Part shown: positions 34,403-43,912 of the stretch, in pieces | Layout: each line of letters begins with the position of its first letter | Position numbering within the stretch: position 1 is the first letter of the stretch | Assembly (NCBI GenBank): GCA_000436115.1 | Contig: FR894522.1 | Span: 1 to 46,908, forward strand | From: Firmicutes bacterium CAG:534 | Lineage (GTDB): Bacteria > Bacillota > Clostridia > Lachnospirales > Lachnospiraceae | DNA: 46,908 bases | Direction of reading: 5' to 3' | Translations under genes and position numbers: made by a program | Notes under the pieces: model-generated | What the model saw: only the letters and a program-made list of their open reading frames with translations | The model's database searches: none | What the model was told of the DNA's origin: nothing

Positions 34403-35098
34403 ATGACGAATAATCAGCCTAAAATAGCAGAATTACAAAAGAAGATCGGCTATGAGTTTCACAAAAAGGAGCTGCTTAAGCAGGCGCTTACGCACAGCTC
34501 CTTTGCGAACGAACAAAAGATCAATAAGTTTAAAAATTATGAAAGACTGGAGTTTTTGGGAGATGCTGTGCTGGAACTTTTATCCAGTAAATTTTTCTTT
34601 GAAACCTATCCGGAAATGTCCGAGGGAGAGATGACAAGGCTGCGTTCTTCAATGGTATGTGAGCCGGCGCTTGCTTTTTGTGCCAGGGACATTTCGCTGG
34701 GAGATTATATTCTCCTTGGCAAAGGGGAGGAAGCCACCGGGGGACGCCTTCGGGATTCCATTACCTCTGATGTGATGGAGGCTGTGATCGGAGCCATCTA
34801 TCTGGATGGAGGCATCGAACATGCGGATCAGTTTATCAAAAAGTTTATTCTTTCTGATCTGGAGAATAAACAGCTCTTTTATGACAGCAAGACCATCCTT
34901 CAGGAGCAGGTGCAGAAGGTGGGCCAGACGCTGAGCTATGAGCTTGTGGAGGAAAGCGGGCCGGAGCATGATAAGCTCTTTACCGTAGAAGCCAGAATTG
35001 ATGGACAGACTGTGGGCAGAGGACAGGGACGTAACAAGAAGTCTGCCCAGCAGCAGGCCGCCTATCAGGTGCTGCTTGCGAGAAAACAGGAAAAGTAG
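34403..35098 (+). CDS. rnc: Ribonuclease III
   Basis: RNase III cuts double-stranded RNA, including rRNA precursors. The 231-residue protein has the catalytic domain with the signature ERLEFLGDAVLELL (Glu50, Asp54) and the second acidic motif in SDVMEAVIGAIYLD, then a double-stranded RNA-binding domain from about 160 (GRGQGRNKKSAQQQAAYQVL). It precedes smc, the normal Firmicutes order rnc-smc-ftsY. The start has only a distant AAGGA upstream. Confidence 0.96.
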   Translation: MTNNQPKIAELQKKIGYEFHKKELLKQALTHSSFANEQKINKFKNYERLEFLGDAVLELLSSKFFFETYPEMSEGEMTRLRSSMVCEPALAFCARDISLGDYILLGKGEEATGGRLRDSITSDVMEAVIGAIYLDGGIEHADQFIKKFILSDLENKQLFYDSKTILQEQVQKVGQTLSYELVEESGPEHDKLFTVEARIDGQTVGRGQGRNKKSAQQQAAYQVLLARKQEK

Positions 35099-35105
35099 GT
35101 GTTAT

Positions 35106-38100
35106 ATGTACTTAAAAAGTATTGAGATCCATGGATTTAAATCCTTTGCCAATAAAATCGTGTTTAAATTTCATAATGGGATCACGGGGATCGTGGGCCC
35201 TAACGGAAGCGGTAAGAGCAATGTTGCAGATGCTGTCCGCTGGGTTTTGGGAGAGCAAAGGATCAAGCAGCTCCGTGGCGCTTCCATGCAGGATGTTATT
35301 TTTGCCGGAACCGAAATGAGAAAACCGCTGGGCTATGCCTATGTGGCGATCACTCTGGATAACTCCGATCATCAGCTTGCTACCAGCTATGATGAGGTTA
35401 CGGTGGCCAGAAGGATTTACCGTTCCGGTGAAAGCGAGTATCTTTTAAACGGTACGCCTTGCAGACTGAAGGATGTGAACGAACTGTTTTATGATACCGG
35501 TATCGGTAAGGAAGGCTATTCCATTATCGGACAGGGACAGATCGATAAGATCCTGAGCGGAAAGCCGGAGGAGAGAAGAGAGCTTTTTGACGAAGCGGCA
35601 GGAATTGTAAAATTCAAAAAAAGAAAGATTGCCGCACAGAAAAAATTAGAGGATGAAAAGCAAAATCTGGTCCGAGTCAATGATATTCTGTCGGAGCTGG
35701 AAAAACAGATCGGCCCTTTGGAAAAGCAATCCGAAAAGGCAAAGGTTTACCTGAAAAAGAGGGAAGAGCTGAAAACGCTGGATGTAAATATGTTCCTTTT
35801 GGAAAACGAAAGGCTGCAAAGAGAGCTGCAGGACGTCCAGGGGAAATTTGAGATTGCAAGCGATGATCTTTCCAAAACCTCCGAACAGTACGAAAAGACC
35901 AAAGAAGAATATGAACAGATAGAAAGCACCATAGCCCAGCTTGACGAGGAGATCGAGGCTGCCAGGGAAACACTGACAGATACCGGTATGCTCCGGGGAA
36001 AGTTAGAAGGGCAGATCAATGTGCTGAAGGAACAGATCCGTTCAGCCAGAAGCAATGAGGAGCATTTCCGGTCACGGAAGGAAGCTGTGCAGAAGGAAAT
36101 GGATGCAAAGCTTCTGGACAAGGAAAAGATCCTTGGCGAAAAAGAGGTAATTGATAACAAGGTTGCAGAGATCGAACAGAGCAGAAATGAGGCAAGAGAA
36201 AAGCTGCTTGCCATTCAGTCAAGGATCGAAGAACTGAATAACCAGATCGAAAGCGGCAAAAATACCATTATTGACGCACTGAATTCCAGAGCAACCATTA
36301 AATCCAAGATCGGCCGTTATGATACCATGACAGAGCAGATCAATATCCGCAAGGCTGAACTGACCTCAAGGATCCTCAGGATCAAGTCAAACGAAGCGGA
36401 ACAGGAAGCGGAGCTTGCAAGGCTGAACGAGGAGTTTGAGCAGATCAACGGGCAGATCAGGGATCTGACCGCCTCGAAGGAGAGCAAGGAAGAGAAGCTT
36501 GCTCTTATGAGGGAAACACTGGCGGAAAAGGATAAGCAGCTCCGTGACACCCAGGTAAACTATCATCAGGAGAAATCCAGACTTGAGGCGCTTGTGAACC
36601 TGACGGAACGCTATGACGGCTACGGCGGCAGTGTAAAAAAGGTCATGGAATGCAAGGACAGGGAAAAGGGCATTATCGGTGTTGTAGCTGATATTATCAA
36701 GGTGGAGCCCAAATATGAAACCGCCATTGAAACGGCGCTTGGCGGTAATATCCAGAATATTGTCACAGATGACGAGGAAACCGCCAAAAGAATGATCGGC
36801 TTTTTAAAGCAGACAAAAGCAGGACGCGCAACCTTTCTGCCCCTTACCAGCATCACCCATCCTCAGGAGTTTAAAAACCCGGAGGCCCTGAAAGAAAAAG
36901 GCGTGCTCGGAATGGCTGACGAGCTGGTTTCCATTGCGGATAAATACCGCAATGTTGCCAAGGCCATGCTGGGCAGGATCGTGGTTGTGGATCATGTTGA
37001 CAATGCAGTAAAGATCGCCAGAAAGTTTGATTACGGGATCCGGATGGTAACCCTGGAAGGAGAACTTTTGGTACCCGGCGGAGCCATCAGCGGCGGCGCG
37101 TTTAAGAATAACAGTAATCTCTTGGGAAGAAGACGCGAGATCGAGGAGCTGGAAGGAAAGGTAAAAAAATACCTGAAGGATGTGGACAGGCTCTTAAACG
37201 AGATCGAGCAGACCAAGGAAGAACGAAATAAGCTGAGACTTTCCCTTGAAGAGGATAAAGCAGCCCTTCAGAGAAAGTTTATCGAACAAAATACGGCAAG
37301 ACTGAATGTGATCAAGGCAAATGAGCGCAAGCAGGAAGCCATGGAAGGCTCTACAGAGCTGAAAAATGAAGAGCGTGAAATCGAAAACCAGATCAGGGAG
37401 ATAAACCAGAGCAAGGATGAGATCCAGCAGGAGTTAGAGGATTCCGTTCAAAAAGAAAAACAGGTAGAAGAGCAGATCGGCCTGCTCCAGAAAGAACTGG
37501 AAGAAAAGAGAACAGAGGAATCCGAACAGTCCGCTCATGTTTCCGGCTGGGATCTGGAAGTGGAAAAGATGCTTCAAAAGCAGGAATTCCAGCAGCAGAA
37601 TGTAGATCGTATCGACGGAGAGATCGCAAGATACGAAGCCGAGCTTGCCGAGATTTTAGAGGGCATTGTAAAGAGTGGTGAGGATACGCAGAACAAGCAG
37701 GAGCAGATCACACAGATCGAAGAAACTATTACCGCATCCCATACAACGCAAAGCGATGCAGAAAAGAAGCTGAAAGAGGATGTGGAGAAAAAAGAACAGC
37801 TGTCCGCAAAGCAAAAGAATTTCTTTGCAGACAGAGAGGCTCTTGCAGACAGAATGAATGCACTGGATAAGGAAGTGTTCCGTCTGAATTCCCAGAAGGA
37901 AAAATTCCAGGATGCACTGGAAGGCCAGATCAACTATATGTGGGATGAGTATGAGATCACCCTGTCGGATGCCTCGACGCTCCGAAACGAAGAGATGACA
38001 GATCTGCCCGGAATGAAGAGGGAGATCACGGCCTTAAAGGATCAGATCAAAAAGCTGGGGGATGTCAATGTCAATGCCATTGAAGATTATAAAAATCTGA

Positions 38101-38666
38101 TGGAGCGTTATGAGTTCCTGAAAACCCAGCATGATGATCTTGTAGAAGCGGAAAAGACGCTGGAAGGGATTATTACAGAGCTTGACAGCGCCATGCGCAA
38201 ACAGTTCCATGAAAAATTTGCAGAGATCGGCAGGGAATTTGACAAGGTATTCCGTGAGCTTTTCGGAGGCGGTAAGGGAACCCTGGAGCTGATGGAGGAC
38301 GAAGACATTTTGGAAGCAGGCATCCGGGTGATCGCACAGCCGCCCGGCAAAAAGCTTCAGAATATGATGCAGCTTTCCGGTGGGGAAAAGGCGCTTACGG
38401 CGATCGCTCTTTTGTTTGCCATCCAGAACTTAAAGCCCTCCCCGTTCTGCCTTTTGGATGAGATTGAAGCGGCGCTGGATGAAAACAATGTTGCCCGTTT
38501 TGCAAAGTACTTACATAAGCTTACAAAGAGCACCCAGTTTATTGTGATCACACACAGGCGCGGCACCATGGAAAAAGCAGACAGACTCTATGGTATCACC
38601 ATGCAGGAAAAGGGCGTTTCCACTCTGGTAAGTGTAAATCTGATCGATAAGGAGTTAGAGGATTAA
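35106..38666 (+). CDS. smc: Chromosome segregation ATPase SMC
   Basis: SMC is the ring-shaped condensin motor. The 1186-residue protein has Walker A GPNGSGKS at 31-38, two long coiled-coil arms (about 165-500 and 670-1015), a hinge between them (YGGSVKKVMECKDREKGIIG... with the VPGGAISGG glycine-rich segment), and a head C-terminal part with the signature LSGGEKA near 1090 and Walker B FCLLDEIEAALD near 1115. AGGTG 6 bases before the ATG at 35106 fixes the start; the upstream in-frame ATG at 34998 is inside rnc. Its TAA overlaps ftsY by one base. Confidence 0.97.
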   Translation: MYLKSIEIHGFKSFANKIVFKFHNGITGIVGPNGSGKSNVADAVRWVLGEQRIKQLRGASMQDVIFAGTEMRKPLGYAYVAITLDNSDHQLATSYDEVTVARRIYRSGESEYLLNGTPCRLKDVNELFYDTGIGKEGYSIIGQGQIDKILSGKPEERRELFDEAAGIVKFKKRKIAAQKKLEDEKQNLVRVNDILSELEKQIGPLEKQSEKAKVYLKKREELKTLDVNMFLLENERLQRELQDVQGKFEIASDDLSKTSEQYEKTKEEYEQIESTIAQLDEEIEAARETLTDTGMLRGKLEGQINVLKEQIRSARSNEEHFRSRKEAVQKEMDAKLLDKEKILGEKEVIDNKVAEIEQSRNEAREKLLAIQSRIEELNNQIESGKNTIIDALNSRATIKSKIGRYDTMTEQINIRKAELTSRILRIKSNEAEQEAELARLNEEFEQINGQIRDLTASKESKEEKLALMRETLAEKDKQLRDTQVNYHQEKSRLEALVNLTERYDGYGGSVKKVMECKDREKGIIGVVADIIKVEPKYETAIETALGGNIQNIVTDDEETAKRMIGFLKQTKAGRATFLPLTSITHPQEFKNPEALKEKGVLGMADELVSIADKYRNVAKAMLGRIVVVDHVDNAVKIARKFDYGIRMVTLEGELLVPGGAISGGAFKNNSNLLGRRREIEELEGKVKKYLKDVDRLLNEIEQTKEERNKLRLSLEEDKAALQRKFIEQNTARLNVIKANERKQEAMEGSTELKNEEREIENQIREINQSKDEIQQELEDSVQKEKQVEEQIGLLQKELEEKRTEESEQSAHVSGWDLEVEKMLQKQEFQQQNVDRIDGEIARYEAELAEILEGIVKSGEDTQNKQEQITQIEETITASHTTQSDAEKKLKEDVEKKEQLSAKQKNFFADREALADRMNALDKEVFRLNSQKEKFQDALEGQINYMWDEYEITLSDASTLRNEEMTDLPGMKREITALKDQIKKLGDVNVNAIEDYKNLMERYEFLKTQHDDLVEAEKTLEGIITELDSAMRKQFHEKFAEIGREFDKVFRELFGGGKGTLELMEDEDILEAGIRVIAQPPGKKLQNMMQLSGGEKALTAIALLFAIQNLKPSPFCLLDEIEAALDENNVARFAKYLHKLTKSTQFIVITHRRGTMEKADRLYGITMQEKGVSTLVSVNLIDKELED

Positions 38667-39598
38667 TGGCAGGTTTTTTTAGCAAGCTGCGTGAAGGCTT
38701 GACCAAGACAAGAGACAATATCGTAAGCGGGATCGACTCGGTATTTAGCGGTTTTTCTTCCATTGATGAGGAATTTTATGAGGAACTGGAAGAGATCCTG
38801 ATCATGGGGGATATTGGCGTAAACGCTACCCGGGATATTCTGGAACGGCTCAAAAAGCAGGTGAAGGAAAACCACATCAAAGAGCCGACAGCCTGCAAGG
38901 AGCTTCTCATTGAAAGCATCAAGGAGCAGATGAAAGTAGGGGAGGCCGACTACGAATTTGAACAGGAAAAATCGGTGGTGCTTGTGATCGGCGTCAACGG
39001 CGTGGGAAAAACTACCTCTGTGGGTAAGCTGGCAGGACTTTATAGGTCCCAGGGCAAAAAGGTTTTGATCGCTGCTGCGGATACTTACCGGGCAGCTGCC
39101 TGCGAACAGCTTACAGAGTGGGCAAACCGGGCAGGAGCTGATCTGATCACGGGAGCCCAGGGGGCAGACCCTTCCAGCGTGATTTTTGATGCGGTAAGTG
39201 CGGCTAAGGCCAGAAATGTGGATGTGCTTTTGTGCGATACCGCAGGAAGGCTTCACAACAAAAAGAATTTAATGGAAGAGCTGAAAAAGATGAACCGGAT
39301 CATTGACCGGGAGTTCCCGGACGCCTACCGGGAAAATCTGATCGTTCTGGATGGAACAACGGGGCAGAACGCCTTAAATCAGGCCCGTGAGTTTGGAGAA
39401 ACGGCGCAGCTTACAGGGATCATCTTAACGAAAATGGACGGAACCAGCAAAGGTGGGATCGCTATTGCCATCCAGTCAGAGCTTGGGATCCCGGTAAAAT
39501 ATATCGGAGTGGGTGAAAAGCTGGACGATCTTCAGCGGTTTGATGCAGAGGAATTTGTAAATGCATTGTTTGATGTAGAAAAAGAGGATGAAGAGTGA
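38666..39598 (+). CDS. ftsY: Signal recognition particle receptor FtsY
   Basis: FtsY docks ribosome-SRP complexes at the membrane. The 310-residue protein has the N helical bundle (about 1-95) and the GTPase G domain with P-loop GVNGVGKTTSVGKLA, DTYRAAACEQL, DTAGRLHN and TKMDGTSKGG. It lacks a long acidic A domain, as in short Gram-positive forms. It overlaps smc (TAATG) and its own TGA overlaps the ATG of ilvA, so all are probably cotranscribed. Confidence 0.96.
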   Translation: MAGFFSKLREGLTKTRDNIVSGIDSVFSGFSSIDEEFYEELEEILIMGDIGVNATRDILERLKKQVKENHIKEPTACKELLIESIKEQMKVGEADYEFEQEKSVVLVIGVNGVGKTTSVGKLAGLYRSQGKKVLIAAADTYRAAACEQLTEWANRAGADLITGAQGADPSSVIFDAVSAAKARNVDVLLCDTAGRLHNKKNLMEELKKMNRIIDREFPDAYRENLIVLDGTTGQNALNQAREFGETAQLTGIILTKMDGTSKGGIAIAIQSELGIPVKYIGVGEKLDDLQRFDAEEFVNALFDVEKEDEE

Positions 39599-40821
39599 TG
39601 GATGATAAAATGCTGACACTGGAAAAGTTTGAAGAAGCATCAGAAGTGGTAAAAAGGGTTACCCAGGAAACCAAGCTGATCTACAGCGACTTTTACAGCA
39701 CGCAAACTGGAAATAAGGTTTATTTAAAGCCGGAAAACATGCAGCTTACAGGAGCCTATAAGCTCCGGGGAGCTTATTATAAATTAAGCACCTTAACCGA
39801 GGAGGAAAGGCAGAAGGGACTGATCACGGCTTCCGCAGGAAACCATGCCCAGGGAGTTGCTTATGCGGCAAAGGCCTATGGAGCCAAGGCAGTTATCGTA
39901 ATGCCTACCACCACCCCTCTGATCAAGGTCAACAGGACAAAGGGATACGGAGCCGAGGTGGTTCTGCATGGAGATGTATATGACGAGGCCTGTGAGCATG
40001 CTTATGAGCTTGCAAGGGAAAAGGGCTATACCTTTATCCATCCCTTTGACGATAAAGCAGTTGCAACAGGACAGGGAACCATTGCCATGGAGATTTTTAA
40101 AGAGCTTCCACTGGTGGATGTGATCCTGGTTCCGGTGGGCGGCGGCGGCCTGGCAACCGGCGTGTCTACCCTGGCAAAGCTGTTAAATCCCAAGATCAAG
40201 GTGATCGGCGTGGAACCGGAAGGGGCAAGCTGTCTTCAGGCATCCCTGAAAGAGGGGAAGGTAGTAACCTTAGATAAAGTAAATACCATTGCAGACGGTA
40301 CGGCTGTCAAAACGCCGGGGACGCAGATCTTCCCGTATCTTATGAAAAATCTGGATGACATTATTACAGTCCCAGACAAGGAGCTTGTGGTGGCATTCCT
40401 TGACATGGTAGAAAATCATAAAATGGTAGTGGAAAACTCCGGCCTGCTTACGGTGGCCGCCTTAAAGCATCTGGATTTTAAAAACAAAAAGGTGGTATCG
40501 ATTTTAAGCGGCGGCAATATGGATGTGATCACCATGTCCAGTGTGGTTCAGCAGGGACTTTTGATGAGAGACAGAATCTTTACGGTTTCCGTGCTGCTTC
40601 CGGATAAACCGGGAGAATTAAGCCATGTTGCTGATGTGATCGCAAAGCAGAACGGAAATGTGATTAAGCTGGAGCATAACCAGTTTGTTTCCATTAACAG
40701 AAACGCTGCCGTAGAACTTCGGATTACACTGGAGGCCTTTGGAACAGAGCACAAAAACCAGATCATAAATGCCCTTGAGGAAAACGGATATAAGCCGAAA
40801 CTTGTAAGAGCCAGTATCTAG
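39598..40821 (+). CDS. ilvA: Threonine ammonia-lyase with one ACT domain
   Basis: This PLP enzyme deaminates threonine to 2-oxobutanoate, for isoleucine synthesis or threonine breakdown. The 407-residue protein has the PLP lysine Lys55 in GAYKLRGAYY, the substrate loop SAGNHAQG, the phosphate-binding GGGGLATG, and a C-terminal single ACT domain (about 325-405, VSVLLPDKPGELSHVADVIA). The single ACT is typical of the shorter TdcB/IlvA1 type rather than the long IlvA with two regulatory domains. The ATG overlaps the ftsY TGA; another in-frame ATG lies at 39610. A terminator follows. Confidence 0.92.
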   Translation: MDDKMLTLEKFEEASEVVKRVTQETKLIYSDFYSTQTGNKVYLKPENMQLTGAYKLRGAYYKLSTLTEEERQKGLITASAGNHAQGVAYAAKAYGAKAVIVMPTTTPLIKVNRTKGYGAEVVLHGDVYDEACEHAYELAREKGYTFIHPFDDKAVATGQGTIAMEIFKELPLVDVILVPVGGGGLATGVSTLAKLLNPKIKVIGVEPEGASCLQASLKEGKVVTLDKVNTIADGTAVKTPGTQIFPYLMKNLDDIITVPDKELVVAFLDMVENHKMVVENSGLLTVAALKHLDFKNKKVVSILSGGNMDVITMSSVVQQGLLMRDRIFTVSVLLPDKPGELSHVADVIAKQNGNVIKLEHNQFVSINRNAAVELRITLEAFGTEHKNQIINALEENGYKPKLVRASI

Positions 40822-40848
40822 CTGCGGGGACAGAATATTTTAACAGGA

Positions 40849-40880
40849 AAAAGCCGCATACTATGGTGTGCGGCTTTTTT
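40849..40880 (+). terminator. Rho-independent terminator after ilvA
   Basis: A 10-bp stem (40849-40858 with 40869-40878, AAAAGCCGCA arm) followed by a T run. It probably ends the rnc-smc-ftsY-ilvA transcript. Confidence 0.82.
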
Positions 40881-40940
40881 GTTTCAGGGACAGCAAAGCC
40901 AAGGAAAAGGCTGTGATATGCAAAATGGAAAGGAGAATGG

Positions 40941-41792
40941 ATGAAAGACTTTTTAAAGAAATACTTACAGATTACTTTTGGAGCGCTTTTGTTTGGCGCA
41001 GGGATCAGCCTGTTTATTGACCCGAATAATTTTGCGCCGGGAGGGGTGTCGGGACTTGCCATTATCTTAAACAGACTTTTGCCTGTGGAAACGGGAACGC
41101 TCTTTTTCCTGATCAATTTGCCGATCCTTGTCCTTGGATGGAAAAAGTTCGGCACAGGTTTTACCCTTACCACACTGTATGCGATCCTGCTGGTTTCTGT
41201 TTTCTCCAATTATTTTAAGCATTTTTCTCCAGCAACCACCCAGCCGATTTTAGCTGCTTTTTTTGGAGGAGGAGTGACAGCTCTTGGAATGGGGCTTGTT
41301 CTTAGAACGGGAGGAACCACAGGAGGCACGGATGTGATTGTAAAATGCCTGCGGCAAAAGAAACCTTATTTGAAATCCGGTACCTTTTTCTTAATGATTG
41401 ATGCAGTGGTGATCGGTATTGGAGGCCTTGTATTTGGAAATGTTGACACGGTTCTTTACAGTGTGCTTTCTGCCATGGTGACCTCCTATATTCTGGATCT
41501 GGTGCTTTACGGAAGAGATGAGGCAAAGCTTATTTATATCATCAGTGATGCGCAGGAGGTGATTACAAAACGGATCCTGACAGAGCTTAATATCGGGATC
41601 ACCCATCTTTCCGGAAGCGGCGGCTATGGCAAGGACAAAAAGCAGGTGATCCTGTGTGTGGTCAAGCGGCCGGTAAGCGCCCGGGTAGAGGAGATCGTAA
41701 AGGAGGAGGATGACAGAGCCTTTATGATCATTACCAGGGCTTCTGAAATCTACGGAGAGGGCTACAAAAGCTATTTCGGGGAGAAGATCTGA
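40941..41792 (+). CDS. YitT family membrane protein
   Basis: A 283-residue inner-membrane protein of the YitT family. About five to six hydrophobic segments occupy residues 8-175 (ITFGALLFGAGISLFI, FFLINLPILVLGW, LYAILLVSVF and onwards), with the conserved glycine-rich RTGGTTGGTDVI. The C-terminal about 85 residues form the DUF2179 domain (LTELNIGITHLSGSGGYGKDKKQVILCVV), which is related to PII-like/ACT-type folds. Transport or regulatory roles have been suggested for the family, with no firm substrate. AAAGGAG lies before the start. Confidence 0.88.
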   Translation: MKDFLKKYLQITFGALLFGAGISLFIDPNNFAPGGVSGLAIILNRLLPVETGTLFFLINLPILVLGWKKFGTGFTLTTLYAILLVSVFSNYFKHFSPATTQPILAAFFGGGVTALGMGLVLRTGGTTGGTDVIVKCLRQKKPYLKSGTFFLMIDAVVIGIGGLVFGNVDTVLYSVLSAMVTSYILDLVLYGRDEAKLIYIISDAQEVITKRILTELNIGITHLSGSGGYGKDKKQVILCVVKRPVSARVEEIVKEEDDRAFMIITRASEIYGEGYKSYFGEKI

Positions 41793-41825
41793 GAAAAAAT
41801 GCATAAATCTGGAAAAAGGGTACAG

Positions 41826-41854
41826 TTGAAAAAAGCCCCTGATAATGATACAAT
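41826..41854 (+). promoter_or_regulatory. Promoter for the GH25-AraC pair
   Basis: TTGAAA (41826-41831), 17 bp, TACAAT (41849-41854), 39 bases before the GH25 start. Confidence 0.65.
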
Positions 41855-41892
41855 TTGAAAAAAGATCCTGAAAGATTAGGGAAGGAAAACAA

Positions 41893-42984
41893 ATGGCAGA
41901 TACAGGAAGAAGAAGCAGGAGAAAACAGAGGATCAGTTTGATCACCAATATTATTTTTTGCCTGATCACGCTTTCCGCTTTGACGGGCTGCATTGTGCTG
42001 GTGCTTCAGAATTATGGGCTTAAAAATAAAGCCCAGGAGGCAATGAGCCAGCTCAGTGCATATGAAGAGCGGGACGCCAAATATATTTATACCCAGACAG
42101 ATGTAGACAGCTTTGTAAGCGAGGCATCAGAAACCGCAAATGAAGAAGGAAAGCGGGAGATCTTAAATGAGGTGAAAAGCCAGATGAGCAGTGGAAGCAG
42201 CGCTTCCGAACTGCTGCGGGGCCTCTTCCCGGAGGATGTGGTGGTGTATGCCGATGGACAGTATTCCTTTTTTCCCATATCAGAAACCCTCAAAAAGCAT
42301 GATTATGTTTATGACAATTTTATCCTGAAGGATGACCAGGAGGTTGTCTATGTGGACGATACGGATCAGGTGCTCTCCAGAAAAGGGATTGACGTTTCCA
42401 AACACCAGGGAAAAATTAACTGGAAAAAGGTAGCTTCAGACGGAGTAGAATACGCCTTTATAAGGGCCGGTTACCGGGGAAGCTCGGAAGGCACGCTGGT
42501 GGAGGATGAGACCTTTCAGGCAAACATAAAAGGCGCAGCTGAAAATGGAATTGATGTGGGGATTTATTTTTATACCCAGGCGATGACAGAAGCGGAGGCA
42601 GTGGAAGAAGCCCAGTTTGTGCTGGAACTGATCAAGGATTATGAGGTGCAGTATCCGGTCGTCCTGGATCTGGAGGAGGTGGAAAGCGATACGGCAAGAA
42701 CCGCCTCCATGACAAGAGAGGAATATACAAGAGCAGCCCTTGCGTTTCTGGATACCATCAAAAATGCAGGCTATACGCCTATGATCTATGGAAATCTGAA
42801 AACCTTTATGATCATGCTGGATTTAAAGGAACTGGAAGAGTATGATAAGTGGTTTGCTTACTATAATGAACCGGTTTACTTTCCTTACGAGTTCACCATC
42901 TGGCAGTATACCTCCAAGGGAAAGGTGAATGGAATTGATGGCAACGTTGATCTGAATGTGGGAATGAAAGTGTATGGAGAATGA
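41893..42984 (+). CDS. Membrane-anchored GH25 lysozyme-like muramidase
   Basis: A 363-residue protein with a basic N terminus, a single membrane helix (about 15-42, LITNIIFCLITLSALTGCIV) acting as signal anchor, a helical stalk (about 45-160), and a C-terminal glycoside hydrolase 25 domain from about 165. GIDVSKHQGKINW includes Asp167, and VVLDLEEVE holds Asp259 and Glu261, the family's catalytic acids, so it should cleave peptidoglycan glycan strands. AGGGAAGG gives a strong ribosome-binding site. The araC-type gene overlaps its end by 11 bases. Confidence 0.9.
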   Translation: MADTGRRSRRKQRISLITNIIFCLITLSALTGCIVLVLQNYGLKNKAQEAMSQLSAYEERDAKYIYTQTDVDSFVSEASETANEEGKREILNEVKSQMSSGSSASELLRGLFPEDVVVYADGQYSFFPISETLKKHDYVYDNFILKDDQEVVYVDDTDQVLSRKGIDVSKHQGKINWKKVASDGVEYAFIRAGYRGSSEGTLVEDETFQANIKGAAENGIDVGIYFYTQAMTEAEAVEEAQFVLELIKDYEVQYPVVLDLEEVESDTARTASMTREEYTRAALAFLDTIKNAGYTPMIYGNLKTFMIMLDLKELEEYDKWFAYYNEPVYFPYEFTIWQYTSKGKVNGIDGNVDLNVGMKVYGE

Positions 42985-43846
42985 GAAGGAAACAGAAGCG
43001 TTTTATCAGGACTCCGTTAAGACAGGATACCTGACAGAGCGGTTCAGGCTGTTCCATCTAAAGGACAGAGAGCCAAGGGAATATGAATATCATTATCATG
43101 ATTTTCATAAGCTGATCTGGTTTGTTTCCGGGCGGGTGGAATATCACATTGAAGGAAAAATCTATAAGCTGGAGCCCTATGACATTCTCCTTGTCAATAA
43201 AGGGGAGATCCATAAGCCTTTTGTAGATCCGGGCGAAACCTATGAGCGGTATGTGTTTTACATTTCCACAGACTTTCTGGAGGAGCATTCCGAAGAAAAG
43301 AGCGACTTAGAGCAATGCTTTCATATGGCAAGAAAGCAGGGAAATGTAATCAGGCTCTGGCCTGAGGAGAGCAGAATGCTGTTTGAAACGGTAAAGCTTC
43401 TGGAACAGGTCATGCAGGAGGAGGCCTATGGGCGGGAAATGTACTGCAGGATCCTGTTTTTGAAGTTCCTCATTGAGTTAAACAGAGCCTGCATTCAAAG
43501 CCCGGAGGTTTTTCATAAGACGGCAAGATACGATCAGAAGATCGTGGAAATGATCCATTATATTAACGAAAATCTAGCAAAGGATCTGAGCATTGAGGCC
43601 CTGGCCGGAAGATTTTATCTGAGCAAGTATCACATGATGCGCAAGTTCAAGGAGGAAACAGGCTATTCCATGCACCAGTATATTCTGGAAAAGAGGATTC
43701 TGGCAGCAAGGAAAAAGCTTCTGCAGGGAACGCCCGCTACCATTGCCAGCGTAGAATGCGGGTTCCGGGATTATTCCACCTTCAGCAGGGCTTACAAGAA
43801 ACAGCTTGGATACCTGCCGTCGGAAAGTGATGCGGAAAATTTCTGA
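42974..43846 (+). CDS. AraC family transcriptional regulator
   Basis: A 290-residue regulator. The N-terminal half (about 20-110) is a cupin-type ligand pocket (YEYHYHDFHKLIWFVSGRVE, then LEPYDILLVNKGEIHKP), and the C-terminal about 100 residues hold two helix-turn-helix units (LSIEALAGRFYLSKYHMMRKFKEETG and IASVECGFRDYSTFSRAYKKQLGY in parts). The type usually senses a sugar or other small molecule. Overlap with the lysozyme gene implies translational coupling, but whether it controls that gene is unknown. Confidence 0.9.
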   Translation: MENEKETEAFYQDSVKTGYLTERFRLFHLKDREPREYEYHYHDFHKLIWFVSGRVEYHIEGKIYKLEPYDILLVNKGEIHKPFVDPGETYERYVFYISTDFLEEHSEEKSDLEQCFHMARKQGNVIRLWPEESRMLFETVKLLEQVMQEEAYGREMYCRILFLKFLIELNRACIQSPEVFHKTARYDQKIVEMIHYINENLAKDLSIEALAGRFYLSKYHMMRKFKEETGYSMHQYILEKRILAARKKLLQGTPATIASVECGFRDYSTFSRAYKKQLGYLPSESDAENF

Positions 43847-43849
43847 TAA

Positions 43850-43895
43850 CTGTCAAGGAAAAACACTTGACAGCTATTTTGGTTTATAGTATGAT
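43850..43895 (+). promoter_or_regulatory. ylxM-ffh promoter within an inverted repeat
   Basis: TTGACA (43867-43872), 17 bp, TATGAT (43890-43895). The -35 box lies inside the right arm of a perfect 8-bp inverted repeat (CTGTCAAG at 43850-43857 and CTTGACAG at 43866-43873). The repeat may be a weak terminator of the upstream gene or an operator over the promoter. Confidence 0.65.
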
Positions 43896-43912
43896 CTCAT
43901 AGGTGATTGCAA

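Noticed and set aside
41391..41993. Minus-strand 200-residue frame over the yitT-GH25 gap
   Set aside because: It lies antisense to yitT, the GH25 promoter and the GH25 start, without a ribosome-binding site or domain.
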